A stretch of 64,000 bases of DNA from Pseudomonadota bacterium. GTDB taxonomy: Bacteria > Pseudomonadota > Gammaproteobacteria > Enterobacterales > Enterobacteriaceae. The notes beneath the pieces are model-generated. The model saw only the letters and a list, made by a program, of their open reading frames with translations. It did not search any database and had not been told where the DNA came from. Where the stretch lies: assembly GCA_018261615.1 (NCBI GenBank), contig JAGTSE010000005.1:1-64000 (forward strand), in the 5' to 3' direction. The translations under genes and the position numbers were made by a program. Shown piece by piece: positions 32,493-42,883 of the stretch; the first letter of the stretch is position 1; every line of letters begins with the position of its first letter.

Positions 32493-34937
32493 ATGTCACA
32501 AGACCCTTTCCTCGAACGAGAATCTGAAAAATATACCAACCCCATTCCCAGCCGCGAATTTATCCTCGATCACTTAGCCAAACGCGAAAGACCTGCCAGC
32601 CGTGATGAACTGGCGGTTGAACTGAATATCGAAGGCGAAGAACAAAATGAAGCGCTGCGCCGTCGTTTACGCGCCATGGAACGTGATGGCCAACTGGTGT
32701 TCACCCGCCGTCAGTGCTACGCCTTACCGGAACGGCTGGACCTGCTGAAAGGTGTGGTGATCGGCCACCGCGACGGCTATGGCTTCCTGCGCGTCGAAGG
32801 GCGTAAAGACGATCTTTACCTCTCCAGCGAGCAGATGAAAACATGCATTCACGGCGACCAGGTGCTGGCGCAGCCGCTGGGAGCCGATCGCAAAGGTCGC
32901 TGCGAAGCGCGCATCGTACGTATTCTGGTGCCCAAAACCGGGCAAATTGTTGGCCGTTACTTCACTGATGCTGGCGTCGGCTTTGTGGTGCCGGACGACA
33001 GCCGCATGAGCTTTGACATCCTGATCCCGCCGGAAGAAACCATGAGCGCGCGTATGGGCTTTGTGGTGGTGGTGGAGTTAACCCAGCGTCCTACACGACG
33101 TACCAAAGCAATCGGCAAGATTGTTGAAGTGCTAGGCGACAACATGGGTACCGGCATGGCCGTCGATATGGCGCTACGCACCCATGAAATTCCCTACCAG
33201 TGGCCGCCTGAAGTTGAAAAACAGATTGTCGGGCTGAAAGAGCAAGTTCCGGAAGAGGCAAAAGCTGGACGTGTGGATGTGCGCGATCTGCCGCTGGTCA
33301 CCATCGATGGCGAAGATGCCCGCGACTTCGATGACGCCGTCTGTTGCGAGAAGAAACGTGGCGGCGGCTGGCGTTTGTGGGTGGCGATTGCCGATGTGAG
33401 CTATTACGTGCGCCACGGAACGCCGCTCGACAATGAAGCTCGCAGCCGTGGCACTTCGGTGTATTTTCCGTCGCAGGTCGTGCCTATGCTGCCGGAAGTG
33501 CTCTCGAACGGGCTCTGTTCGCTCAACCCACAGGTTGATCGCCTGTGTATGGTCTGCGAGATGACCGTCTCGTCGAAAGGCCGCCTGACCGGCTTTAAAT
33601 TCTACGAAGCGGTGATGAACTCCCATGCGCGTCTGACCTACACCAAAGTGTGGCATATGTTGCAGGGCGATCAGGAGCTGCGTGAGCAGTATGCGCCGTT
33701 GGTGAAACATATCGAAGAGTTGCATAACCTCTACAAAGTGCTCGACCAGGCGCGTGCTGAACGCGGCGGTATCTCGTTTGAGAGTGAAGAAGCGAAGTTT
33801 ATCTTCAACGCCGAGCGCCGCATTGAACGCATTGAACAGACTCAGCGTAACGATGCGCACAAACTGATTGAAGAGTGCATGATCCTCGCTAACATCTCGG
33901 CAGCGCGTTTCGTTGAAAAAGCCAGCGAACCGGCGCTGTTCCGTATTCATGATAAACCGTCCAACGACGCGATCACCGCATTCCGTTCCGTGCTCGCCGA
34001 GCTGGGGCTGGACCTGCCGGGCGGCAACAAACCGGAGCCGCGTGATTATGCCGCGCTGCTGGAGTCGATTGCCGATCGTCCCGATCACGAGATGCTGCAA
34101 ACCATGCTGCTGCGCTCGATGAAACAGGCGATTTACGATCCAGAAAATCGTGGCCACTTCGGGCTGGCGCTGCAATCCTATGCGCACTTTACGTCGCCGA
34201 TCCGCCGTTATCCGGACTTGTCATTGCACCGAGCCATTAAGTACCTGCTGGCGAAAGAACAGGGGCTGAAGGGCAACAGCACAGAAACCGGCGGTTGGCA
34301 CTACAGCATGGAAGAGGTGCTACAACTGGGCCAACACTGTTCGATGACCGAACGCCGCGCCGATGAAGCCACCCGCGACGTATCGGATTGGCTGAAGTGC
34401 GATTTCATGCAGGATCATGTGGGCAGCATCTTCCCGGGCATTATCGCCAGCGTCGCTGGCTTCGGTTTCTTTGTGCGCCTGGACGAGTTGTTTATCGATG
34501 GTCTGGTGCATGTCTCTTCGCTGGACAACGACTACTACCGGTTTGACCAAATTGGTCAGCGTCTGATTGGCGAATCCGGTGGGCAAACCTATCGCCTTGG
34601 CGATCGAGTGGAAGTGAAGGTTGAAGCCGTCAATATGGATGAGCGTAAGATCGACTTCTCGCTGATCTCCAGCGAACGCACGCCGCGCAATGTCGGTAAA
34701 ACTGAGCGTGAAAGAACGAAAAAAGGCGCGACGGGTAAAAACGTTGGCGGTAGAAAACCGCCGCGTCGGCAGATGGGGAAAAAGGTGAATTTTGAGCCGG
34801 ATAGCGCCTTCCGCGGTGATGCCGCAGGTAAAGGCAAAAGTAAAGCGAAAAAAGCCAAAAACCCTTCGGCAAAAACGCAAAAAATAGCCGCTGCCACCAA
34901 AGCTAAACGCGCGGCGAAAAAGAAAGTCGACCAGTAA
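32493..34937 (+). CDS. rnr: Ribonuclease R
   Basis: RNase R is the RNB-family 3'-5' exonuclease that degrades structured RNA, including defective rRNA and tmRNA-tagged messages. The 814-residue protein has an N-terminal helix-turn-helix-like region and cold-shock domains, the RNB core (active-site aspartates in [10 protein letters not shown] near residue 280), an S1 domain ([20 protein letters not shown]) and a lysine-rich tail (KAKRAAKKK). The ATG at 32493, with an ideal ggagg site, is chosen over an in-frame ATG inside the nsrR end. Confidence 0.96.
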   Translation: MSQDPFLERESEKYTNPIPSREFILDHLAKRERPASRDELAVELNIEGEEQNEALRRRLRAMERDGQLVFTRRQCYALPERLDLLKGVVIGHRDGYGFLRVEGRKDDLYLSSEQMKTCIHGDQVLAQPLGADRKGRCEARIVRILVPKTGQIVGRYFTDAGVGFVVPDDSRMSFDILIPPEETMSARMGFVVVVELTQRPTRRTKAIGKIVEVLGDNMGTGMAVDMALRTHEIPYQWPPEVEKQIVGLKEQVPEEAKAGRVDVRDLPLVTIDGEDARDFDDAVCCEKKRGGGWRLWVAIADVSYYVRHGTPLDNEARSRGTSVYFPSQVVPMLPEVLSNGLCSLNPQVDRLCMVCEMTVSSKGRLTGFKFYEAVMNSHARLTYTKVWHMLQGDQELREQYAPLVKHIEELHNLYKVLDQARAERGGISFESEEAKFIFNAERRIERIEQTQRNDAHKLIEECMILANISAARFVEKASEPALFRIHDKPSNDAITAFRSVLAELGLDLPGGNKPEPRDYAALLESIADRPDHEMLQTMLLRSMKQAIYDPENRGHFGLALQSYAHFTSPIRRYPDLSLHRAIKYLLAKEQGLKGNSTETGGWHYSMEEVLQLGQHCSMTERRADEATRDVSDWLKCDFMQDHVGSIFPGIIASVAGFGFFVRLDELFIDGLVHVSSLDNDYYRFDQIGQRLIGESGGQTYRLGDRVEVKVEAVNMDERKIDFSLISSERTPRNVGKTERERTKKGATGKNVGGRKPPRRQMGKKVNFEPDSAFRGDAAGKGKSKAKKAKNPSAKTQKIAAATKAKRAAKKKVDQ

Positions 34938-34946
34938 TATCCGCGA

Positions 34947-34976
34947 AGCCCTTCCACTGTGAAGGGCTTTTTTTAG
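34947..34976 (+). terminator. Terminator after rnr
   Basis: A perfect nine-base stem (aagcccttc / gaagggctt, loop cactgt) is followed by a T run. It lies 9 bases after the rnr stop and before the ABC-transporter scrap. Confidence 0.85.
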
Positions 34977-34993
34977 GTTCATCGCAATTTAGC

Positions 34994-35143
34994 GTGATGC
35001 ATCGCGGCACGCTGGTTGAGCAGGGAAGCCGAGAAGCAATATTCACCCATCCGCAACATGACTATACCCGTTATTTATTGAACACAATGTTACCCGCGCA
35101 GCCAGCAAACCTGGGGACGGCGCACGCTGTGGCGAATGGTTAA
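34994..35143 (+). pseudogene. C-terminal scrap of a peptide/nickel-type ABC transporter ATPase
   Basis: A 49-codon frame ends in TAA at 35141-35143 and reads VMHRGTLVEQGSREAIFTHP, then QHDYTRYLLN. This is the typical end of Opp/Dpp/Gsi-type ABC ATPases (VMxxGxxVEQGxxxxIFxxPQHxYTRxLL), including the start of the C-terminal peptide-transporter extension. Everything upstream (Walker A, signature, Walker B) is missing; the fragment begins right after the rnr terminator. It is a deletion remnant that has replaced or entered the short rnr-rlmB gap seen in E. coli. It cannot encode a working ATPase. Confidence 0.75.
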
Positions 35144-35238
35144 GTTCGATCTGCGGTGCGTGTCGGTTATAATGAGCGCAGGTGATGAGAATCACAGCCC
35201 ACATAACACGGCGAAACTGCCCTAAACGAGTACCATCA

Positions 35239-35973
35239 ATGAGTGAAATGATTTACGGCATCCATGCGGTGCAGGCACTGCTGGAGCGCGCTCCGGAGCG
35301 TTTTCAGGAAGTCTTTATTCTGAAAGGCCGCGAAGACAAACGTCTGCTGCCGCTGATCCATGCTCTGGAAGCGCAAGGTGTGGTGATCCAGGTGGCGAAT
35401 CGCCAGTATCTGGATGAGAAAAGTGAAGGGGCGGTGCATCAGGGGATCATTGCACGGGTGAAACCAGGGCGTCAGTATCAGGAGAACGATCTGCCGGATC
35501 TGATCGCCAGCCTCGATCAACCGTTCCTGCTGATCCTTGATGGCGTTACCGATCCGCATAATCTTGGCGCATGCTTACGCAGTGCGGATGCGGCAGGCGT
35601 TCACGCGGTGATCGTGCCGAAAGACAAATCCGCCCAGTTGAATGCGACCGCGAAAAAAGTGGCTTGCGGCGCAGCGGAAAACGTTCCGCTGATCCGCGTC
35701 ACTAACCTTGCGCGTACTATGCGTCAGTTGCAGGAAGAGAATATCTGGATCGTTGGTACCGCCGGTGAAGCGGACCACACTCTGTTCCAGAGCAAAATGA
35801 CCGGGCCGATGGCGCTGGTTATGGGCGCGGAAGGTGAAGGTATGCGCCGCCTGACCCGCGAACACTGCGATGAGCTGATCAGCATTCCGATGGCGGGCAG
35901 CGTTTCATCATTGAACGTCTCGGTGGCGACCGGCATCTGCCTGTTCGAAGCCGTGCGCCAGCGCACCAAATAA
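35239..35973 (+). CDS. rlmB: 23S rRNA (guanosine-2251-2'-O) methyltransferase RlmB
   Basis: RlmB methylates the ribose of G2251 in the P-loop of 23S rRNA. The 244-residue SpoU-family (knotted) protein has the three SpoU motifs: [20 protein letters not shown] near 98-117, [10 protein letters not shown] near 194-203, and [17 protein letters not shown] near 215-231. The ATG at 35239 gives the E. coli start [17 protein letters not shown]; the open frame extends 19 codons upstream into non-conserved sequence. In E. coli it directly follows rnr; here an ABC-gene scrap lies between. Confidence 0.96.
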   Translation: MSEMIYGIHAVQALLERAPERFQEVFILKGREDKRLLPLIHALEAQGVVIQVANRQYLDEKSEGAVHQGIIARVKPGRQYQENDLPDLIASLDQPFLLILDGVTDPHNLGACLRSADAAGVHAVIVPKDKSAQLNATAKKVACGAAENVPLIRVTNLARTMRQLQEENIWIVGTAGEADHTLFQSKMTGPMALVMGAEGEGMRRLTREHCDELISIPMAGSVSSLNVSVATGICLFEAVRQRTK

Positions 35974-35978
35974 ACAGC

Positions 35979-36003
35979 AAAACCTTCCTTTGGAGGGTTT
36001 TTA
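35979..36003 (+). terminator. Terminator after rlmB
   Basis: A nine-base stem (aaaccttcc / ggagggttt, one G-T pair, loop ttt) is followed by tttag. A second GC palindrome (gccctc / gagggc, 36010-36032) follows and resembles the short palindromic units common between enteric genes. Confidence 0.7.
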
Positions 36004-36043
36004 GTGTTTGCCCTCTCCCCGTGGGTGAGGGCATCAGGCCGCA

Positions 36044-37348
36044 CTATTCCTCTAATGAACGCTGATGATCGTCCTTCCTGAGTGTCATCAGCGCAACCAC
36101 ACTCACCACCGCCGTTACCATCACGTACCAGGCCGGAATATCCAGATTCCCCGTCTGCTTAATCAGTCCGGTAATAATCAACCCCGCACAGCCTGAGAAA
36201 ATCGCATTCGACAGCGAATAGGCCAGCCCCAGTCCGGTGTAACGTACGTGCGTGGGAAACATCTCCGCCAGCATGGCGGGGCCGGGCCCTGCCAGCATTC
36301 CCACCAGTCCACCAGCGATAAACACTACGAATGCCTTGACCAGTAACGTGCTGGATTCCGCTTGTAAAACTTTCAGCAGTGGTAACGCAAGGAGAAGTAG
36401 CAGAACGGCGGCGGTGACCATCACTGTGCGTCGGCCAATACGATCACTCAGCATGCCTGAGGGGAGAATAGTCAGTGCGAACCCGACGTTTGAAATCACC
36501 GCAATCAGTAGCGCCTGATTAAAGCCAGTGTGCAGCGCCGATTGAAGGTAGGTTGGCATGATTACCAGGTAGGTATAGCCTGACGCCGACCAGACCATCA
36601 GACGACCAATCCCGGTGATAATGACCTTTAGCGTACTGGCGAAACTGGCTGCCTGGGGCGGAATCGCCTGCGTTTGCTGGCGAACAAAACTGGGCGTCTC
36701 TTCCATGTTGACGCGAAGCCAGAGTGCAACGCCTCCCATTGGAATGGCGATGAAAAATGGAATTCGCCAGCCCCAGGCGTAGAGTGCTTCAGGGCTGAGT
36801 AACACCGACAGGAGCGCCACCACACCAGCGCCCACCAGCAGCCCGAGGGCGACGGTCAATGACTGCCACGCACCGTACAAACCGCGCTTACCTCGCGGAG
36901 CAAACTCGGTCATCAGCGAGACGGCCCCACCGTATTCCCCGCCAGCAAACAGCCCCTGCAAAATCCGTAAAAAGGTAATGAGCAGCGGCGCGGCGACGCC
37001 AATGCTGGCATAAACCGGCACCACGCCAATGGACGCTGTCGCCAGCGTCATCAATACGAGGACAATAATCAGTGTCGGCTTACGCCCTATTCGGTCACCT
37101 ATGCGACCAAACACCACTGCACCCAACGGACGGAAGAAAAAAGCCACTGCAAATGCGGCATAGGTCAGGATCAGACTGGTGGCAGCAGATTCACCCTCGA
37201 GGGTAAAAAAGTTCTTCGCAATCACCGTGGCAAGAAAGCCATAGACGGCAAACTCGTACCATTCGATAAAATTGCCGATAGAGCCTGCGACCAGCGCTCT
37301 TTTTTGTGCATGTGTTGTTGTCATGGGCGTCATCGTTCCTGGTGTCAT
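36044..37348 (-). CDS. MHS-family major facilitator transporter
   Basis: This protein of about 434 residues has twelve hydrophobic helices and the hallmarks of the metabolite:H+ symporter branch of the major facilitator superfamily (relatives ProP, ShiA, KgtP, CitA): GSIGNFIEWYEFAVYGFLAT at the start, FGRIGDRIGRKPTLI between helices 2 and 3, and LQGLFAGGEYGGAVSLMTEF. It likely moves an organic acid or osmolyte with protons across the inner membrane; the substrate cannot be read. Three in-frame ATGs (37348, 37333, 37324) are possible; the first has gagg nine bases upstream. It is absent here in E. coli and is divergent from aidB. Confidence 0.85.
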   Translation of the reverse strand: MTPGTMTPMTTTHAQKRALVAGSIGNFIEWYEFAVYGFLATVIAKNFFTLEGESAATSLILTYAAFAVAFFFRPLGAVVFGRIGDRIGRKPTLIIVLVLMTLATASIGVVPVYASIGVAAPLLITFLRILQGLFAGGEYGGAVSLMTEFAPRGKRGLYGAWQSLTVALGLLVGAGVVALLSVLLSPEALYAWGWRIPFFIAIPMGGVALWLRVNMEETPSFVRQQTQAIPPQAASFASTLKVIITGIGRLMVWSASGYTYLVIMPTYLQSALHTGFNQALLIAVISNVGFALTILPSGMLSDRIGRRTVMVTAAVLLLLLALPLLKVLQAESSTLLVKAFVVFIAGGLVGMLAGPGPAMLAEMFPTHVRYTGLGLAYSLSNAIFSGCAGLIITGLIKQTGNLDIPAWYVMVTAVVSVVALMTLRKDDHQRSLEE

Positions 37349-37486
37349 AACATTAAGCCTCGCCGCTAAGTGTGGGCAACGCAAACAGAAAACATCCATA
37401 CACACCGTTTTGTGACCGCTATCGCGGGCGGAACGTCTCCCCTCTGCCCATACTTATTGCCTATGCCATTCATGGAGGGCAAACAG

Positions 37487-39106
37487 ATGTACTGGCAAAC
37501 GCATACCGTTTTCAATCAACCCATCCCCCTGAATAACAGCAATCTTTTCCTTTCTGACCGGGCCCTGCATGACGCTGTTATCCGCGAAGGGGCGGCGTGG
37601 GATACTGATTTACTGGCCAGTATCGGCCAGCAATTGGGTACGGCAGAGTCACTGGAACTCGGCAGGCTGGCCAACGTTAATCCACCGGAACTGCTGCGTT
37701 ATGATCCGACAGGTGCACGACTCGATGATGTACGGTTTCACCCGGCATGGCACTTACTGATGCAAGGCCTGTGCGCCAACCGTGTTCACAACCTGGCGTG
37801 GGAAGAGGATGCACGCAGCGGTTCTTTTGTCGCCCGCGCCGCCCGGTTTGTGCTCCATGCGCAGGTGGAAGCCGGTTCGTTATGCCCTGTTACCATGACC
37901 TTTGCCGCCACGCCGTTATTGCAGCACTCGCTTCCTGCATCTTTCAGGGATTGGCTAAAACCGCTGATGAGTGACCGTTACGACCCGCATCTCGCGCCAG
38001 GTAACCAAAAGCGCGGTCTGCTGATTGGCATGGGGATGACGGAAAAACAGGGCGGCTCGGACGTGCTCAGTAATACCACATGGGCGCAACGCAGCGGTGA
38101 CAGCTATCGGCTGGTGGGGCACAAGTGGTTTTTCTCGGTGCCGCAGAGCGATGCTCATCTGGTCCTGGCGCAAGCGGAAGGTGGGCTTTCCTGCTTTTTT
38201 GTGCCACGTTTTTTTCCCGATGGACAGCGCAACGGTGTGCGACTGGAGCGCCTGAAAGATAAGCTGGGTAACCGCTCGAATGCCAGCAGCGAAGCGGAAT
38301 TCTGCGAGGCCAGCGGCTGGTTGATAGGGGAGGAGGGTGATGGCGTGCGTCAAATCCTCAAAATGGGCGGCCTTACCCGCTTTGACTGTGCGCTGGGGAG
38401 CCACGGCCTGATGCGCCGGGCATTTTCCGTGGCTCTGTACTATGCCCATCAACGTCAGGCATTTGGGAAAAAACTCGTCGACCAGCCAATAATGCGAGAA
38501 GTCCTTAGCCGGATGGCGTTGCAACTGGAAGGGCAGACAGCGTTTTTATTTCGCCTTGCTCGTGCCTGGGATGCTCGCGCTACGCCGGAAGAGACGCTTT
38601 GGGCACGGCTGTTTACCCCCGTTGCGAAATTTGCGGTCAGCAAAGCGGGTGTGCCATTTGTTGCCGAAGCCATGGAAGTCCTGGGGGGTATTGGCTATTG
38701 CGAAGAGAGTGAGCTTCCCCGGCTTTACCGGGAAATGCCGGTAAACAGCATCTGGGAGGGCTCCGGCAATATTATGTGTCTTGATGTGTTACGCGTACTG
38801 GCCAAACAGCAAGGCATCAGTGAGTTGTTGCACGATGCGTTTGGTGCGGTCAAAGGCCAGGACCGGCATTTTGATCGTGCATGGCGCCAGTTACAGCAAC
38901 AGTTGCGTAAACCTCTGGAGGCGCAAGGGCGGGAAATTACCCGACAGCTGTATCTGTTAGCGACGGGGGCGCAAATGTTGCAGTTCGCTTCCCCGTCGAT
39001 AGCACAAGCCTGGTGCCGGATGATGCTGGATATACGCGGCGCGTCTGTTGTGACTGAGCAGGTACAAAATGACCTGCTGCTGCGTGCCATGGGCGGTGCA
39101 GGTTAG
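37487..39106 (+). CDS. aidB: Acyl-CoA dehydrogenase-like alkylation response protein AidB
   Basis: AidB is a flavoprotein of the acyl-CoA dehydrogenase fold, induced with the adaptive response to DNA alkylation in E. coli; it binds DNA and is thought to protect promoters. The 539-residue protein matches E. coli AidB across its length ([53 protein letters not shown]). The ATG at 37487 has a ggaggg site; the open frame upstream covers the divergent promoter region. I see no clear Ada-box. Its stop overlaps that of the convergent chemoreceptor by 4 bases. Confidence 0.95.
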   Translation: MYWQTHTVFNQPIPLNNSNLFLSDRALHDAVIREGAAWDTDLLASIGQQLGTAESLELGRLANVNPPELLRYDPTGARLDDVRFHPAWHLLMQGLCANRVHNLAWEEDARSGSFVARAARFVLHAQVEAGSLCPVTMTFAATPLLQHSLPASFRDWLKPLMSDRYDPHLAPGNQKRGLLIGMGMTEKQGGSDVLSNTTWAQRSGDSYRLVGHKWFFSVPQSDAHLVLAQAEGGLSCFFVPRFFPDGQRNGVRLERLKDKLGNRSNASSEAEFCEASGWLIGEEGDGVRQILKMGGLTRFDCALGSHGLMRRAFSVALYYAHQRQAFGKKLVDQPIMREVLSRMALQLEGQTAFLFRLARAWDARATPEETLWARLFTPVAKFAVSKAGVPFVAEAMEVLGGIGYCEESELPRLYREMPVNSIWEGSGNIMCLDVLRVLAKQQGISELLHDAFGAVKGQDRHFDRAWRQLQQQLRKPLEAQGREITRQLYLLATGAQMLQFASPSIAQAWCRMMLDIRGASVVTEQVQNDLLLRAMGGAG

Positions 39107-41037
39107 TCCGTTTTCAGGCTAAACAAGCGGACTACCTCCGTCAGATGTGCCCCTTTTTCGCGCAGTGTGCCAGCGGTTTGCTCACTGCGCGAAACCCGCC
39201 CTGCGTTAATATGCGTGGCTTCACCAATATGCGTCATGGCGATATTGACCTGATTAATGCCTGCCGACTGCTCATGAGAGGCGTTGTTAATCTCATTAAC
39301 CAACTGGTTAATGTGGTTCATATGCGCGGTGATGGATTCCATCGCCTGTCGGGTATTGTTGGATAAGGTATGGCCCTCACGGACTTTTTTGAGTGTATCG
39401 CTGGTCAGCTCATCGATCTCTTTTACCGCATTGGCGCTGCGTGCTGCCAGCGCCCGTACTTCCTGGGCTACGACGGCAAATCCCTTACCATGTTCCCCGG
39501 CGCGAGCGGCTTCAACTGCAGCGTTAAGTGCCAGGATATTGGTCTGGAAGGCGATAGATTCAATCACATGGGTGATGTCGGCAATGCGCTGAGAGGCGGT
39601 ACGAATCGCATCCATGGTCGCAACCGCTTCTTCGACGGTTACTCCACCCTTTTGTACTTCCTCTGCGGTTTCATTCACCAGCGACTGCATTTCTTCCATA
39701 TTGGCGGCATTCTGTTGTAGGGTCGCGGCAAGTTGCTCCATGCTGGCTGAAGTCTCCTCGACGCTGCTGGCCTGCTTGTTAATTTGCTCGCTGATTTCAC
39801 TGCTGTCGGCGGCAAGCGCATTGGTACCGTGGTGAATATCACTGGCGGATTCACGCACTTGTAAAACAATGGCATGCAAGCCATTCCCGATCCCGTTGAT
39901 GGCATCAATGAGTTGCCCCACTTCGTCCTGACGTTTGACCTCCAGGCTGGCCCGCAGATCGCCCGACGCATAACGGCTGGCCAGGCCGATGGCATCACGC
40001 AGAGGGCGAGTCAACCAGCGGCGGACAATCACTACAAACAGCGCGGCAAATAGCAGAGAGAGCACCAGTCCGGCAATCAGGAACTGGTTGCGTAGCGTGT
40101 TGACATCATTGAGCAATACCGCTTTGTCGACTTCGCCCACCACCGTCCAGTTCCAGCCGGGTACGGTTATCCAGGAGAGCAATTGTCGATGACCATCGGG
40201 GCGCTGCTGTTCCAGCGTACCGGCGGTCTCTTGCAGAACGGTATTTAGATCGCGTTCATCCCACTGCGGACGTTTACCCTCCTCGCTGGGGTGGAACAGG
40301 TAGTTACCGTAGTTCTTGCCATTATTGCGATCCAGAACGTAGAAATGGCCGCTATCACCAAGCTGGCGCCCGAGGATCTTACTGCGCATGATCTCCCATG
40401 AGTGGGTGATGTCCACACCGACAAATAAAATGGCTATGGTGTTGCCGTTGTTATCTTTTACCGGCTGGTATTGCGTGATGTAGCGCTTACCGAATAATAA
40501 GGCCAGCCCACGGTACGTTTCGCCTTTCAACGCCGGGGCAAAGGCCGGGCTGGCTTTGTCCAGCTTCGTGCCTATCGCACGATCGCCATTCTCTTTACGT
40601 AACGAGGTGGCAACGCGCACAAAGTCATCGCCGCTGCGCACAAACAGCGTGGCGATAGCCCCGGTGCGGGTAAGAAAATCATCAACAGTGGCGTTATTTT
40701 CATGAAGGTCACTGTCGCCCCCTTTCAGCAAGGGAACGCTGATACCGTTAATTTCACGGCGTTGCGTCTGATCAATGGTCACAGGCTGAGGCAAAAAACT
40801 GTTAAACAGACGGGTATAGCTTTCAACCTCTTCGCTCAGGCTGCTGTTAAACATTTCGACCATATCCTGGACGCCCGTGGACTGATTATGGAGATCTTCC
40901 ACCGCCAGCGTTTCCAGTTGTTGGCTGGCTTTATTGTTTAACAGAAAAGTGAAAACCAGGAAAAGCACGGCTACGCTTGTACCCGTCAGAAGAGAAAGTT
41001 TGGTGCCGAGTCCAATGCGACTAAAAAAGGTGCTCAT
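39103..41037 (-). CDS. Methyl-accepting chemotaxis protein with Cache sensor
   Basis: This 644-residue chemoreceptor has a first membrane helix (about 13-32), a large periplasmic domain of about 290 residues of the Cache (Cache3-Cache2) type ([51 protein letters not shown]), a second helix (about 318-338), HAMP ([20 protein letters not shown]) and the standard signalling hairpin ([20 protein letters not shown]). It ends LFSLKTD, so the CheR/CheB docking pentapeptide found on the other two receptors is missing. Cache receptors usually sense small organic molecules. A FliA-type promoter lies upstream. It is absent from this position in E. coli. Confidence 0.9.
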   Translation of the reverse strand: MSTFFSRIGLGTKLSLLTGTSVAVLFLVFTFLLNNKASQQLETLAVEDLHNQSTGVQDMVEMFNSSLSEEVESYTRLFNSFLPQPVTIDQTQRREINGISVPLLKGGDSDLHENNATVDDFLTRTGAIATLFVRSGDDFVRVATSLRKENGDRAIGTKLDKASPAFAPALKGETYRGLALLFGKRYITQYQPVKDNNGNTIAILFVGVDITHSWEIMRSKILGRQLGDSGHFYVLDRNNGKNYGNYLFHPSEEGKRPQWDERDLNTVLQETAGTLEQQRPDGHRQLLSWITVPGWNWTVVGEVDKAVLLNDVNTLRNQFLIAGLVLSLLFAALFVVIVRRWLTRPLRDAIGLASRYASGDLRASLEVKRQDEVGQLIDAINGIGNGLHAIVLQVRESASDIHHGTNALAADSSEISEQINKQASSVEETSASMEQLAATLQQNAANMEEMQSLVNETAEEVQKGGVTVEEAVATMDAIRTASQRIADITHVIESIAFQTNILALNAAVEAARAGEHGKGFAVVAQEVRALAARSANAVKEIDELTSDTLKKVREGHTLSNNTRQAMESITAHMNHINQLVNEINNASHEQSAGINQVNIAMTHIGEATHINAGRVSRSEQTAGTLREKGAHLTEVVRLFSLKTD

Positions 41038-41068
41038 AAAAGATCCGCTGAAAAGAGTGTCAGCACTT

Positions 41069-41095
41069 TCAACGGCAATAATTCGATAACATTTA
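41069..41095 (-). promoter_or_regulatory. Sigma 28 (FliA) promoter of the Cache chemoreceptor
   Basis: On the minus strand, TAAATGTT (41095-41088), an 11-base spacer and GCCGTTGA (41076-41069) match the FliA consensus with exact spacing; the -35 TAAA and -10 GCCG cores are perfect. The element ends 31 bases before the ATG at 41037. Confidence 0.7.
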
Positions 41096-41166
41096 ATTTG
41101 TCAATGTAACAGAATGTTGCAAAAATACATTAATGTGGTAACTCACTGTTAAAAAAGAGTAAACAA

Positions 41167-41195
41167 AAAAGCCACTCTATAAAAGTGGCTTTTTG
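41167..41195. terminator. Terminator between yjfN and the chemoreceptor
   Basis: A stem of 11 bases (aaaaagccact / agtggcttttt, loop ctataaa) carries A and T runs at its ends, so it can stop transcription in both directions. It follows the minus-strand yjfN stop by 15 bases and insulates the chemoreceptor promoter. Confidence 0.85.
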
Positions 41196-41209
41196 AGGGA
41201 AATGACCTG

Positions 41210-41485
41210 TCAGGCATAAAGTATGGCCTGCACCCGCCAGTTATCTGTCCGTTGTTCTTCCTGCATCTGGATAATACGGTACCAGGATGCCCCTTGTTCG
41301 TCAGCTTTCAACGCGATGACACGCTCCACATCTTGTGGGCTTCCGGAAATATTGTTGACAGAAATCAGGCCAATTTCATTCAGCCCGGTGACGCAGTCAG
41401 CGCTCGCGAACTCTGCTGGCTGCGCTGTTATGCTGTCTAAGCCTGTAGAAAGCAACAGTGAGTTTAAGGCAAGAGATCGTTTCAT
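41210..41485 (-). CDS. yjfN: YdgH/BhsA/McbA-like (DUF1471) periplasmic protein YjfN
   Basis: YjfN is a small periplasmic protein of the DUF1471 family, reported in E. coli to stimulate the DegP protease. The 91-residue product has an N-terminal signal peptide (about 24 residues) and a mature part that is nearly identical to E. coli YjfN (AEFASADCVTGLNEIGLISV; GASWYRIIQM; DNWRVQAILYA). The ATG at 41485 is preferred over upstream in-frame starts because it gives the normal signal. It is followed by bsmA, another DUF1471 gene, on the upstream side. Confidence 0.93.
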   Translation of the reverse strand: MKRSLALNSLLLSTGLDSITAQPAEFASADCVTGLNEIGLISVNNISGSPQDVERVIALKADEQGASWYRIIQMQEEQRTDNWRVQAILYA

Positions 41486-41616
41486 ATCAGCTCCATTCCA
41501 TGTTACCCCGATTTTTTCCAGGGCACTCCTTCGCATGAAAATTCCATGCAGTCCATTGTGCACAGGCAAACATAAAAGGACGCAAAGCAGTGTAAATCTT
41601 CCTTAAACCCAGATGC

Positions 41617-41922
41617 TTAATGACGATACAACATAGCCCTTGCGTACCAGCGGCCTGGAATTACCGTGTCATCCATCATTATAATGACGTAGTAATCCGC
41701 TTTTTCAGCGGTAGCTCTGGCTTTTATCTCATCTTCAACATCCATAGGTGAACCCCGCACCCATACGCTAAATGCACCCATTTCCTGCAGGTTTTGCGTC
41801 TGATTACGATTGATCTCCTGCGGATGGTCGCTGACGGGTGGGGCGGGCTGTGGCTTACCTTCCAGCACGCTACATCCACTCAAAAACAGCGCCACAACAA
41901 GGGAGAGAAACCAGCGCATCAT
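41617..41922 (-). CDS. bsmA: Biofilm peroxide resistance lipoprotein BsmA
   Basis: BsmA (YjfO) is a DUF1471 lipoprotein linked in E. coli to biofilm stress tolerance. The product of about 101 residues has a lipoprotein signal (FLSLVVALFLSGC), a proline-rich spacer (KPQPAPPVSDHPQEI) and the family domain (VWVRGSPMDVEDEIKARA; ADYYVIIMMDDTVIPGRWY). Starts at 41922 or 41919 are equally possible; the frame is open to 41946. It lies beside yjfN with the same orientation, as in E. coli. Confidence 0.9.
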   Translation of the reverse strand: MMRWFLSLVVALFLSGCSVLEGKPQPAPPVSDHPQEINRNQTQNLQEMGAFSVWVRGSPMDVEDEIKARATAEKADYYVIIMMDDTVIPGRWYARAMLYRH

Positions 41923-42133
41923 GTTTTCATGTCTCCTGATAGCCATAGTGTAGTTCCATAATAAACGGGCAAGGAGGGAATGTTCCCGATTTTGCTATTG
42001 CCAACATAAGTTTCGAATGAAAATGCGATCGGCGCAGCATCTTTATCTCAATGCCGACATTTGATATGTGAATACCGACTTGCACCTTCGAAGACGTGAT
42101 GGCATACCAGCACTATAGATCAAGGAGAGGCCA

Positions 42134-42883
42134 ATGATTGAACTCGACGTACGGCATTTTGCCGGAATTGAAACATTGCACGCGTTCCCGGCGGGAAAAG
42201 GGGAACAGCCATTACCCTGTATTGTTTTTTACCACGGATTTACCTCTTCCAAATTGGTATATAGCTATTTTGCTGTGGCACTGGCTCAGGCCGGGTTTCG
42301 GGTCGTCATGCCTGATGCTCCGGAACATGGTGCCCGGTTTGACGGTGATGAAATGCGGCGGCTAAAGCGTTTCTGGCAAATCTTGCAGGGAAATTTTGCT
42401 GAGTTTGTGTCGCTGAAAGAGGCGCTGTACCGGCAGGGATTAATTGAAAATCACCGGCTGGGCGTGGGTGGCGCATCCATGGGAGGCATGACGGCGCTCG
42501 GTATTATGACGCAGTTCCCTGAGATCAAGAGCGTTGCCTGCCTGATGGGTTCCGGCTATTTCTCCACCCTGGCGAGTACTCTTTTTCCGCCGCTGGAGGT
42601 GAGCACGCCGGAACAGCAGGCGGTGTTCGATTCGATTGTCGCGCCGTTAGTAAAATGGGATGTCAGTGGGCAATTAGCACAGCTCGCCAACCGTCCGCTT
42701 TTTCTCTGGCACGGGGAGGAGGACGATGTGGTACCCGCAGCGGAAACCTTACGCCTGCAGCAGGCATTGACGGCTGCACGCCTGGACGAGCAGTTAACCT
42801 GTCGGTGGGAAGCAGGCGTAAAACATCGCATAACACCCACCGCTCTGGCTGCCGCCGTCTGCTTCTTCACCGAACATTTGTAA
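42134..42883 (+). CDS. yjfP: Alpha/beta hydrolase esterase YjfP
   Basis: YjfP is a carboxylesterase that acts on short acyl esters; it has been studied for de-esterifying sugars. The 249-residue alpha/beta-hydrolase has the oxyanion segment FYHGFTSSK near residues 32-41, the nucleophile motif GGASMGG near residues 114-120, an aspartate in WHGEEDDVVPA and a histidine in GVKHRITP near the C-terminus, so the triad is complete. The ATG follows a caaggagagg site. It is convergent with ulaR, the two stops being adjacent. Confidence 0.92.
   Translation: MIELDVRHFAGIETLHAFPAGKGEQPLPCIVFYHGFTSSKLVYSYFAVALAQAGFRVVMPDAPEHGARFDGDEMRRLKRFWQILQGNFAEFVSLKEALYRQGLIENHRLGVGGASMGGMTALGIMTQFPEIKSVACLMGSGYFSTLASTLFPPLEVSTPEQQAVFDSIVAPLVKWDVSGQLAQLANRPLFLWHGEEDDVVPAAETLRLQQALTAARLDEQLTCRWEAGVKHRITPTALAAAVCFFTEHL

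Noticed and set aside
33174..34187. 337-codon open frame on the minus strand opposite rnr
   Set aside because: It lies entirely opposite the RNase R catalytic core; the composition reflects the codon use of rnr and no family is recognised.
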